Shown in pieces: positions 1 through 7,563 of a stretch of 23,183 nt of DNA (positions within the stretch are counted from its first letter, which is position 1; the number at the start of each line of letters is the position of its first letter). The notes below the pieces were generated by a model that worked only from the letters and a program-made list of their open reading frames with translations, searched no databases and was not told the DNA's origin. The stretch is from CAZYPH01 sp964649095 (GTDB lineage Bacteria > Bdellovibrionota > UBA1018 > UBA923): positions 1 through 23,183 of the forward strand of contig CAZYPH010000026.1 in assembly GCA_964649095.1 (NCBI GenBank). Reading direction: 5' to 3'. Made by a program: the position numbers and the translations under genes.

Positions 1-813
1 GATCAATTCTCTGTACCACAAGGCATTGCCACCGATAGCACGGGTAGAATTTATATTTCAGACACCGGCAACAACCGGATTGTACGCATCGACGACATGT
101 GCGGTACCAACTGGACTACGCTAGCGGCAACCGGCTTAGGCGCGTTTTCGTCGCCTCGTGGAATTGCCATTGCCAGTAGTGATGTCATCGTTGTGGTTGA
201 TGGCGGCAACGATCGGGTCATCGCGATTGACGACATTGTCGGCACCAATCCACGCTCGTTAGGTGCTACAGGATTTGGTGTCAATCAGTTTTCGGGCCCC
301 ACCCATATTTTACTCGTATCGACTTTGCCAGATAGAGTGCTCGTCAGCGACTCCGGCAATAGTCGGGTGGCCCGCCTCTTCGTCAACCCGGGCGCTTTGA
401 CTGTGACATGGGACACCGACTACGGCACGAACGGTATTGGTAACGATAACTTTGATAGCCCAAGACAATCACTCTCGCGCGGCGGCTTCTACTATACCGC
501 CGACATGTGGAACAATCGGATAGTCAGCTACAGCACGGCGCTCGTCGCGCCGGATGGATTGTGGTCTACGGTGGTCGACGGTTTTTCGGCGGTGGCGGTG
601 GGACTGACGCTCGCTCGCCCTACCGGCATCTGCAAGTCAGAACGTGGCTTAGACGACTTTCTCTTCGTTACCGACATCCAGAATAACCAAATTTTTAAAC
701 ACGATTTTAATACACTAGTAAACATCACGTTTGGCGACGTTGGTGGCTTACCAGTAGCCGACGACACAGGTTTTAATACCCCCATGACATTGCATTGTGT
801 GACACAACCATGA
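1..813 (+). CDS. NHL-repeat beta-propeller protein, 5' end cut by window edge
   Basis: The frame is open from base 1 to the TGA at 811-813, so the N-terminus, and probably an export signal, lies upstream of the window. The visible 270 residues hold five repeats of the NHL type, recognisable by cores such as IYISDTGNNRIVRID, VVVDGGNDRVIAID, VLVSDSGNSRVARL, YTADMWNNRIVSY and FVTDIQNNQIFKHD. NHL repeats form closed beta-propellers, usually of six blades, used for protein or ligand binding and occasionally catalysis. The protein is a clear paralogue of the next gene: both carry RIDDMCGTNWTT after a blade and finish on a short Cys-x-Thr-x-Pro tail. The missing blade is presumably upstream. The stop overlaps a possible ATG of the next gene (ATGA at 810-813), which suggests co-transcription and coupling. 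The ligand is unknown. Confidence 0.85.
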   Translation, partial: DQFSVPQGIATDSTGRIYISDTGNNRIVRIDDMCGTNWTTLAATGLGAFSSPRGIAIASSDVIVVVDGGNDRVIAIDDIVGTNPRSLGATGFGVNQFSGPTHILLVSTLPDRVLVSDSGNSRVARLFVNPGALTVTWDTDYGTNGIGNDNFDSPRQSLSRGGFYYTADMWNNRIVSYSTALVAPDGLWSTVVDGFSAVAVGLTLARPTGICKSERGLDDFLFVTDIQNNQIFKHDFNTLVNITFGDVGGLPVADDTGFNTPMTLHCVTQP

Positions 814-1934
814 CGTATCTAAGAAAAAATATTATGAAAATTAAATATATAAAAAAAGTAATATTTTTAACAATCGTAGTATTGGGCGGGTGCCTCAACA
901 ATAATCCATTGCAAATTGAGCAGCTTCCTAGAAGCGCTGCCACCGCAGCAAACGGCAGTAGTGCGGCAGCCTGTGAGTCGGTCAGCGGTACACAATATAT
1001 CTACGTTGCAGATACCATGAATAATCGTATCGTTCGTTTTACAGACATTACAGGCAATGCCGTAGGTAATAGTTCCGTGAATTGGATTACCTATGGAACC
1101 GTCGGTGTAGGTGTCGACGAACTCAACCAACCAACGGATATTGCGTTAGACTCGCAGGGCCGCATTTATATCGCAGATTCTGCCAATAACCGTGTCGTGC
1201 GCATTGATGATATGTGTGGCACCAACTGGACCACCGTTACTGGCAACGGTGGTGGCGATAACATCACATCACCACAAGGCATCGCAGTCATGACGGTTCT
1301 ACCTGCAACCAATACCATTGTCATCACAGAGACCACTAATCGCGTGGTTGCGTTTGACGAAATGACCGCTACAAACTGGCGCACGTTCGGTTCTATGGGC
1401 GCGCTCGATGGCGAATTCAACTCACCCCGCCATGTTTATGCCGTATCCGACACTCAAGTGTTAGTCGCTGACGCGTCAAATGATCGGTTACAGCTGCTTG
1501 ATGTTTTAGGTGCGGGCATCAGTTGGAGCCGCTCGTACGGTAGCTCTGGTGCAGGCGCTGACAATTTTAGTGTACCGTGGGGTATTGGGCGCTCTAGCGT
1601 TGATAATTACTATTTTGTCGGTGATGGATGGAATGCTCGTGTTGTCACCTTTGCAGACCTTCCCCCAAATCCGACATTTTTTTCTACGGTATTTGACGGT
1701 GCCACTCCAATTACCCACGGCGAACTCTTACAATACCCCAACGGGGTATGCCACCGTACGGACACCTCGGGCGACTCGGTAGTATTTGTCACCGATCTCA
1801 TGACTCACCAAGTAATCAAATACAACATTGTGTCCGGTGTTGGTCGAGCTATCGGTCAAGCAGGTGGCAACTCGGGTAGTGATGAAGACGAGTTTCACCA
1901 ACCCAACGGCATAAAATGCTTTACCCATCCGTAA
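810..1934 (+). CDS. NHL-repeat lipoprotein (six-bladed propeller)
   Basis: The protein has 374 residues from ATG 810, which overlaps the preceding stop as ATGA. A second ATG at 834 (366 residues) gives a more compact lipoprotein signal, and neither start has a clear Shine-Dalgarno. The signal is Lys-rich followed by IFLTIVVLGGC, a lipobox whose Cys is residue 28 from ATG 810 (residue 20 from ATG 834), so the mature protein should be membrane-anchored in the envelope. Six NHL-type blades follow, with cores YVADTMNNRIVRF, YIADSANNRVVRID, VITETTNRVVAFDE, VLVADASNDRLQLLD, YFVGDGWNARVVTF and VFVTDLMTHQVIKY, matching one full propeller. A paralogue lies immediately upstream, so the pair arose by tandem duplication. 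A scaffold or binding role is likely but its partner cannot be read from sequence. No catalytic residues of NHL lyases are evident. Confidence 0.88.
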   Translation: MTYLRKNIMKIKYIKKVIFLTIVVLGGCLNNNPLQIEQLPRSAATAANGSSAAACESVSGTQYIYVADTMNNRIVRFTDITGNAVGNSSVNWITYGTVGVGVDELNQPTDIALDSQGRIYIADSANNRVVRIDDMCGTNWTTVTGNGGGDNITSPQGIAVMTVLPATNTIVITETTNRVVAFDEMTATNWRTFGSMGALDGEFNSPRHVYAVSDTQVLVADASNDRLQLLDVLGAGISWSRSYGSSGAGADNFSVPWGIGRSSVDNYYFVGDGWNARVVTFADLPPNPTFFSTVFDGATPITHGELLQYPNGVCHRTDTSGDSVVFVTDLMTHQVIKYNIVSGVGRAIGQAGGNSGSDEDEFHQPNGIKCFTHP

Positions 1935-1957
1935 ACCGATACGATACTTTAGTATAA

Positions 1958-2776
1958 ATGACTTCTATTCATAACAACGACAACGCAACACAGCAAAAAC
2001 CACCACAAACGTCTTCAAGAAGTTCAGTAAAGTCGCCAACAGCTAACATTTTTGAATGGTGGCTACGCCGCTTTAAAAGCTTAGCTCATGCCATTACCGT
2101 AGTACCTCTGATATTCTTGGGTTGCATCTGTTTGGGAGGGGCCCTGGCTGTTGGTATTTTCTGCCAACAAAATATATTTATAATTTTGACGCGTCTCTTG
2201 CCGGACTTTTTTAACTTATTTTATTTGGGCTTCAGTATTGCCGCTGGTTTTTTTGCGTTTGGATTCAGCCTGATTCTAATTGTTCCGGCGGTGAATTTTA
2301 TTTTGCGCTGCTCACCAAAACCCTGGCGTGGCCCCTACTATTCTTACGCCACAGCGGGGTGGTACATCCATAATGGGCTAACGTATTTGGTGCGTTATAC
2401 TTTTTTGAACTTTATTACCCCAACGCCCTTTAGCCATCTGTTCTATCAGTTGATGGGGCTAAAACTCGGCCGCGACTGCCAGATTAATACAGAAAACATC
2501 TCAGACCCTGCGTTAATCGAAATTGGCGATCGTGTGACGATTGGGGGTTCCGCCACCATTATTGGCCACTACGGTGTAGGTGGTTATCTTATTTTATCTA
2601 AAGTTAAAATTGGTAGCGATGTTACAATTGGTCTCAAGGCATCGGTATTAGGTGGTGTTGAAATCGGCGACGGCGCCAAAGTATTGCCGCACTCGGCCGT
2701 ATTGCCAAAAACAAAAATTCCTGCCGGCGAAACCTGGGGCGGTGTTCCGGCAAAAAAAATTGAAAAATTGGAATAA
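1958..2776 (+). CDS. Membrane-anchored left-handed beta-helix acyltransferase
   Basis: The 272-residue protein has a polar N-terminus (1-40) and two hydrophobic segments (about 43-70 and 86-116). From about residue 165 to the end it carries a hexapeptide-repeat left-handed beta-helix of the LpxA-like superfamily: LIEIGDRVTIGG, VKIGSDVTIGLKASVLGG, VEIGDGAKVLPHSAV, closing with the typical WGGVPAKKIEKL tail. H204 in IIGHYG is a candidate catalytic histidine. The arrangement recalls the beta-helix acyltransferase modules found after membrane segments in some peptide and polysaccharide synthetases, here without an adenylation domain. The probable reaction is acetyl or acyl transfer to a sugar or amine at the inner membrane; the substrate is unknown. 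It begins 23 bases after the NHL gene and ends 6 bases before the binding-protein gene, which supports a shared operon. There is no obvious Shine-Dalgarno. Confidence 0.8.
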   Translation: MTSIHNNDNATQQKPPQTSSRSSVKSPTANIFEWWLRRFKSLAHAITVVPLIFLGCICLGGALAVGIFCQQNIFIILTRLLPDFFNLFYLGFSIAAGFFAFGFSLILIVPAVNFILRCSPKPWRGPYYSYATAGWYIHNGLTYLVRYTFLNFITPTPFSHLFYQLMGLKLGRDCQINTENISDPALIEIGDRVTIGGSATIIGHYGVGGYLILSKVKIGSDVTIGLKASVLGGVEIGDGAKVLPHSAVLPKTKIPAGETWGGVPAKKIEKLE

Positions 2777-2782
2777 TTAGCA

Positions 2783-4360
2783 ATGAAATGGGCAATCAAA
2801 AAAATACGTAACAATTCTATATATACATTTTTTTTGATATTGTTTCTGTCATCGTTATCTTATGCCAACAATACCAAAGATAAAACTTTAAGAATTCGCA
2901 CCCTAGGCGACCCGCTAACGTTAGATTGGAATCGGGCCTACACACCGGTAGAAGCCACTCTAATTCGCAACATCATGGAAGGCTTGATTGGCATCGACCC
3001 CAACGGAAAACTAGAGCCGGCACTAGCACAAGCCTGGAGAGTCAGTGACGATCTTCTAACCTACACATTTTCTCTGCGCACCATCGCACGCTGGTCAGAT
3101 GGATTACCATTGCATGCCCAACATTTTGTAGACAGCTGGGAAAGACTACTCGCACCAAACTTTCGAGCCAACTACGCCTATGTTTTATTCGATATTGAAA
3201 ATGCACAAGAATACGCCAGTGGTGCTGTAAAAGAATTTTCAAAAGTTGGTGTAAAAGCACTTGATGCTCATACACTTCAAGTAAAACTAAAAAAACCTGT
3301 CACGTATTGGCCGTGGATTTTAACGTTTTGGTCTACATTTCCGATTAGAAAAGACTTGGTTCAAAGCCGCCCAGCCGACTGGGACAAACCTAAAAATCTT
3401 GTTAGTATCGGGCCCTACGTCTACGACACGTATGAGCCGCATCAAAAAATTATCTTAAAGAAGAATTCAAAGTATTACGGCAAAACAGGCAACGTCAGCC
3501 GCATTGAGGCCCGTTTGATTGACGACGAAAAAACGGCCATCGATTTATATTTAAAAAACAAAATAGACTTTATGACGCGCCTCTCCATCGAAACCACAGC
3601 CCTTGCGAAACGCAAAGATTTAACGCAGTGGCCTGAAGCACGTGTCGTGCATTTGGATTTTAATTTTGATGACCCACTGGCTTCGAAGTTAGACTTTCGA
3701 AAAGCGGTAGCACTAGCCATTGATAAGGCATTATTCGCAAAAAAACTAAACACCGCATCGCAGGCTGCCACGACTCTCGTTGCACCTGGCATTTTGTCGT
3801 ACAGTCCACAAACGCACTTAAACTACCAGCCACAACTGGCTCAATCGTTGCTAAAAAAACTTGGGCTTTCGGAAAGCCCCCCAACCGAGGTTGATCTCGT
3901 AATTGCTAGCTTCAAAGACGACGTTGTCGCTGCTGAAATCATTCAGGCTGAGCTGAAAAAAAATCTGAACCTTGTCGTACGTATTCGTAAACTGGAACCA
4001 AAACAATTTTACTCTCCGCTAGTAAAGCTAGGTGGTTTTACAATGATCTTGAATCGATGGACGGCGGACTATCCCGATCCAGACAATTTTTATTCTATCT
4101 TTTTGTCGAACGCGGGAAACAACCGCGTCGGTTGGCGCAATGCGAATTACGATACGATTGTTCAGGCAGCACGTAGTGAGTCGAACGAACGTAACCGCGA
4201 ACAGATGTATTATCGAGCCCACCAAATACTAGTTGATGAAAACGCTATCGCAGTTCCGTTATATTATGGCAAAAACATGGCTTTAATCAGACCAAATATT
4301 TCTGGGTTTATTCCAACACCTACGAACTCGTATCTCTTTAAATTCTTTTCGATCAAGTAG
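2783..4360 (+). CDS. Periplasmic oligopeptide-binding protein, OppA-like (SBP family 5)
   Basis: The 525-residue protein has a Sec signal peptide of about 28 residues (hydrophobic IYTFFLILFLSSLSYA, cleavage after SYA). The mature part begins LRIRTLGDPLTLDWNRAYT and contains family landmarks: NIMEGLIGIDPNGKLEPALAQ, AW, WSDGLPLHAQHFVDSWERLL, IGPYVYDTYEPHQKIILKKN, and a C-terminal WTADYPDPDNFYSIF. These match the solute-binding family 5 of oligopeptide ABC transporters, and the length is close to E. coli OppA (543). It should bind peptides, perhaps including recycled muropeptides, in the periplasm. No permease or ATPase gene is visible, so it is an orphan binding protein here and must use a transporter encoded elsewhere or act otherwise. 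It is the last gene of the likely NHL-acyltransferase operon and ends in TAG. Substrate specificity cannot be inferred. Confidence 0.92.
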   Translation: MKWAIKKIRNNSIYTFFLILFLSSLSYANNTKDKTLRIRTLGDPLTLDWNRAYTPVEATLIRNIMEGLIGIDPNGKLEPALAQAWRVSDDLLTYTFSLRTIARWSDGLPLHAQHFVDSWERLLAPNFRANYAYVLFDIENAQEYASGAVKEFSKVGVKALDAHTLQVKLKKPVTYWPWILTFWSTFPIRKDLVQSRPADWDKPKNLVSIGPYVYDTYEPHQKIILKKNSKYYGKTGNVSRIEARLIDDEKTAIDLYLKNKIDFMTRLSIETTALAKRKDLTQWPEARVVHLDFNFDDPLASKLDFRKAVALAIDKALFAKKLNTASQAATTLVAPGILSYSPQTHLNYQPQLAQSLLKKLGLSESPPTEVDLVIASFKDDVVAAEIIQAELKKNLNLVVRIRKLEPKQFYSPLVKLGGFTMILNRWTADYPDPDNFYSIFLSNAGNNRVGWRNANYDTIVQAARSESNERNREQMYYRAHQILVDENAIAVPLYYGKNMALIRPNISGFIPTPTNSYLFKFFSIK

Positions 4361-4410
4361 TCTGCTGCTGTAGAATATTTTTACAGTATATATAATAATT
4401 ACTATAGATT

Positions 4411-4438
4411 TTGCGCCGATCGGCTGAATTACTAAAAT
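4411..4438 (+). promoter_or_regulatory. Candidate promoter for the serine protease gene
   Basis: In the 134-base gap before the protease gene, TTGCGC (4411-4416) and TAAAAT (4433-4438, five of six matches to TATAAT) are 16 bases apart. A perfect 10-base palindrome, GCCGATCGGC (4415-4424), overlaps the -35 and spacer and could be an operator. The -35 is poor (three of six), so this is tentative. No convincing terminator for the upstream gene is seen in the gap. Confidence 0.3.
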
Positions 4439-4494
4439 ACGAAGGCCTATCTTACTAAAACTATTCAGATATTATCTGCTCTGAAATCCAAAAA

Positions 4495-5946
4495 ATGGCC
4501 CTTTCATTGCACCACATAATCCACATGCTAAGCGTACGAAGTGCCACAAAAATCGCTAGTTTTTGCACCCTATTTTTTGGGGTTCTATTTATCTGCTGGC
4601 CACGATTAACGCTTGCACAATTACGACTGACACCACTAGCGTTATTTGCAAACCCACTACCAGATGACTTTAATCAGCCGCCACAAGCAATCGACAGGCG
4701 CATTCGTTTAAACGATGACGGTTACATTGACTTGACCCTTCAAAGACTATCGCTCGACACCCTTCAACGGGCTTTAGACAGCGCCGCACAAAGAGCTGGT
4801 CCACGCCTTTTGTTAACTGAAACACAAATCGAGGCCCTTCAAGACCAATTCCAACGCAGTACAGATACTTCAAGACCGAATCCACCAAACGTCGGACTTG
4901 TTTTTCAAACGAATACTAATGCACCGACAACACAACGTTGGCACCGTTACCGACATCCGATCTCCGCGATGGGCACTTTAAATTATTATTCTGGTACGCC
5001 ATTGGCTTTAACAGGTCAGTGTACGGCGACACTTATCTGGCGCGATTTATTGCTGACGAATGCGCATTGCATCGGCGCACCACCTGCACGTTATGAGTTT
5101 CGAACAAGTTGTCGCAACCGGCGATCAAGACGCTCTCCGAATATCGATCGCATCGTGTCGGCGGTGCCTATTGCCAATGCTCGAGGTAACATGCTCGACA
5201 ACGGCCCTAATAGCGGCGAAACAGGCTACCGTGGCAGCGAAAATCGCGGTGCACAACTGCATAAAGACTGGGCTATTTTTCGACTGAGTCAACCCATCGG
5301 CGACAACGCCGACTGCGGTTCGATTCCGATTGCGCGTCCCGATCAGGTGCCTGAATCGGTCGACCACAGTGTACTGATGATGGCGCGTAGTACGTTACAA
5401 ATTCAGGAGCAAGCCCATACCAACACACCACCCTACACTCAATCGTTTATATTGACGCGCTCACAGCGCGTACACATTCAGCCTCACTGCACGTTGTTTG
5501 CTAATCAAGCTGGTGTAAATGGAATTCGTTTTATTAGTTGTGGTGCGCTGATGGGTGATTCTGGTGGGCCTATTCTAAAACTCGTGTCCACTAATGATCT
5601 GAACCAACGTCAATTAGCAATTGCCGGGGTTTATGTAGCTGAAGACACCTGTTATCGTGAAACACCAGAATCCAGTACCGGCGTGACCACCACATTTTCA
5701 GCGCCACCTAGTAGAGAGTGTTTTGAAGGTGCGAGCGTGCGACCGAGTCTTCTTAGCGCCGACCACGGCGAGTCTGTTTTGGTGCCTCATAATGCAGGCG
5801 CCTACTACCGCAATATCGTTGTCGCGAACCAACAGTTTTTTGCTACGTGGTGTCGTTTAATTCACGATGCGCACCCGCATTGCCAAGATGATTCAAACCA
5901 AGAACTAACATCAGGCGGTTTGACTGGTTCTCAAAATGGGCAATAA
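4495..5946 (+). CDS. Secreted trypsin-like serine protease (S1 fold)
   Basis: The protein has 483 residues from ATG 4495; ATG 4525 (residue 11) would give a more typical signal peptide, and neither has a clear Shine-Dalgarno. The export signal has a hydrophobic stretch FCTLFFGVLFICW and a likely cleavage site after LTLA, before QLRL. The chymotrypsin-fold triad is visible: H191 in LLLTNAHC, D258 in KDWAIFRL and S356 in MGDSGGP, with the oxyanion-hole Gly intact. About 150 residues between the signal and the catalytic domain could be a propeptide. The C-terminus carries a Cys-containing block, YYRNIVVANQQFFATWC, shared with the paralogue at 14921-16417. The enzyme probably acts in the periplasm or outside the cell; its substrate is unknown. 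Its 3' end overlaps the convergent rqcH gene by 36 bases. Confidence 0.88.
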   Translation: MALSLHHIIHMLSVRSATKIASFCTLFFGVLFICWPRLTLAQLRLTPLALFANPLPDDFNQPPQAIDRRIRLNDDGYIDLTLQRLSLDTLQRALDSAAQRAGPRLLLTETQIEALQDQFQRSTDTSRPNPPNVGLVFQTNTNAPTTQRWHRYRHPISAMGTLNYYSGTPLALTGQCTATLIWRDLLLTNAHCIGAPPARYEFRTSCRNRRSRRSPNIDRIVSAVPIANARGNMLDNGPNSGETGYRGSENRGAQLHKDWAIFRLSQPIGDNADCGSIPIARPDQVPESVDHSVLMMARSTLQIQEQAHTNTPPYTQSFILTRSQRVHIQPHCTLFANQAGVNGIRFISCGALMGDSGGPILKLVSTNDLNQRQLAIAGVYVAEDTCYRETPESSTGVTTTFSAPPSRECFEGASVRPSLLSADHGESVLVPHNAGAYYRNIVVANQQFFATWCRLIHDAHPHCQDDSNQELTSGGLTGSQNGQ

Positions 5947-7485
5947 TTCTTTTTCATCTACTTTGACCGTCAGCGTTTTATTCTGTGAGTACGTTACCAA
6001 AAACGTGCTCGATTGCGATTTGCCACCGGCCACACGTTTTACGTACTTGCGATAGGTATAATCGACATCTACTTTTTCACCATCTTTGCTACCAGAATAA
6101 TAGGCTGTTAACTGCGCTGCCTCTAACAGAGTTCTTAACGGTACCGACTTGCCATTGGGCACCTGGACAATAGTGTGGGCGCCGGGGCGGCCCTTGATGT
6201 GCATCCAAACATCGTTACCACGCGCCATGCGAATCACGAGCTCTTCGTTATCTTGATGCGTTTTACCAACCCAGACGGCGAATTGATCGCTCGATCGAAA
6301 TTGTTTAATAGAAAACTTCGTTGGTTCGATACCTCGCCGCTCAGCACGTTTCTGTTTTTTTTCTAGATACTGTACTAATCGATTGCTATCACGCGCATTC
6401 GTATTCGTAGTTGGGCTATCAAGATAAAGTGTTGGGTTAAGACCTAACTCTTTTAAGCGATCGTACACACTACGCAGCCACTGCGTTGGTTTGTCGCTTG
6501 TCAGCCAACTTTTCTGATCTCGCAGGGCCGCTACAGCACGTGTAAAGACCGGTATTTCATCGTTGAGAGCTTGCAAACGAGCGTCGACCTCTACTTTAGC
6601 ACGCGCGTTTTTTTTGATGCGTTGGTACAATTTTGTAAGATTCTCGCTAATGGTAATTTGTGGATTTAATACCAACGGCACAAGCGTTAAATTACCCTGC
6701 GCGTCGTACGATTCTAAATCGACCGACGATTGCTTTCGATTTTTTTCAAAACGATAAATTTGAGACTTGAGCAACTCTACTTTTGTCAAAAGCTCAGCAC
6801 TATCATCTAAATCTTGAAGCTGCTTTTTTAAGTTGTTTCGCAGTTTTGACGCCCGCGCCAGATTGGCTTGAACTTTTGTTTGTACGGATTGCAGAATAGA
6901 GGCGTAGTAGTTCTCTAACTTTAAACTAAAAAAATACTGGTAACTGGCCGCTAGAAAATCTGAATTAGAATTAAAGTCTCGTATCGAAAACACACCCTGG
7001 GTTTTAGATGCGCCGAAGACAGTATTTCTCCACTGCATAATCGGATTCGATAACGTCTCTTCAAAAATAATCCAATTAGGTTTGGCTGAAAATAATTCTA
7101 CTTTTAGTATATATGTTTTATCTAATTTATTTTTAACACGAAGCTCTACCACGCGGTCGCCATCGACTTGCGAGAACTGCTCTACTTTGGCGCCAGCAAA
7201 TAGACCTGGAAACTGCTCAACATCTTTTGTGTTATAGAACGCTCCACGAAACGTCTGTTTGCTGGTCCGCATCAAAGTATTATCAACGTAATACACTCCA
7301 ACGGCTGGGGCTTTTAGGCCAAAAACGAGGCAGTGGCTGCACTTTTCAAAACGAAATACTAAATTCAGATCAGGCACAGCATCGGGTAATCCACTAAATA
7401 CACCAATCTCGACATATTCAATCACCGAGTCTTTTAGAGGGATTAAAGAAACTGCTTTTTGTATTTCTGCGGCGTTAAAACTCAT
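5911..7485 (-). CDS. rqcH: NFACT-family ribosome quality-control protein (RqcH/Rqc2-like)
   Basis: The protein has 524 residues from ATG 7485. The frame stays open further upstream, but family alignment starts near MSFNAAEIQ. An NFACT-N domain (about 1-190) contains D110-R111 in DGDRVVEL, at the place of the Asp-Arg pair required in B. subtilis RqcH, followed by YILKVELFSAKPNWIIF. A helical, coiled-coil middle (about 200-390) includes LVLNPQITISENLTKLYQRI, and a C-terminal NFACT-R (DUF814) domain (about 400-515) includes MARGNDVWMHIKGRPGAHTI, EAAQLTAYYSGS and VDYTYRKYVKRVAGG. In B. subtilis the family binds 50S subunits carrying stalled peptidyl-tRNA and adds C-terminal alanine tails for degradation; older annotations call it fibronectin-binding. 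It is divergent from mutS2, whose start is 78 bases away, and overlaps the protease gene at its 3' end. Confidence 0.88.
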   Translation of the reverse strand: MSFNAAEIQKAVSLIPLKDSVIEYVEIGVFSGLPDAVPDLNLVFRFEKCSHCLVFGLKAPAVGVYYVDNTLMRTSKQTFRGAFYNTKDVEQFPGLFAGAKVEQFSQVDGDRVVELRVKNKLDKTYILKVELFSAKPNWIIFEETLSNPIMQWRNTVFGASKTQGVFSIRDFNSNSDFLAASYQYFFSLKLENYYASILQSVQTKVQANLARASKLRNNLKKQLQDLDDSAELLTKVELLKSQIYRFEKNRKQSSVDLESYDAQGNLTLVPLVLNPQITISENLTKLYQRIKKNARAKVEVDARLQALNDEIPVFTRAVAALRDQKSWLTSDKPTQWLRSVYDRLKELGLNPTLYLDSPTTNTNARDSNRLVQYLEKKQKRAERRGIEPTKFSIKQFRSSDQFAVWVGKTHQDNEELVIRMARGNDVWMHIKGRPGAHTIVQVPNGKSVPLRTLLEAAQLTAYYSGSKDGEKVDVDYTYRKYVKRVAGGKSQSSTFLVTYSQNKTLTVKVDEKELLPILRTSQTA

Positions 7486-7563
7486 ACCTGTAAGAGAGCA
7501 TAATTGTTTCAGATGCTCAAATGCAGCGCAGATGCTACTCTTGCACCAATACGGAAACATTTT

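Noticed and set aside
97..284. Long open frames antisense to the NHL, OppA-like, citrate synthase and argS genes.
   Set aside because: No ribosome sites, no recognisable domains, and each lies fully within a well-supported gene.
4368..4386. CTGTA...TACAG inverted repeat after the OppA-like gene, considered as a terminator.
   Set aside because: Only 5 bp of stem, with no T-run following it.
7486..7563. Promoter search in the rqcH-mutS2 divergent spacer (CATAAT near 7499).
   Set aside because: No -35 at suitable spacing on either strand; promoters probably exist but cannot be placed.
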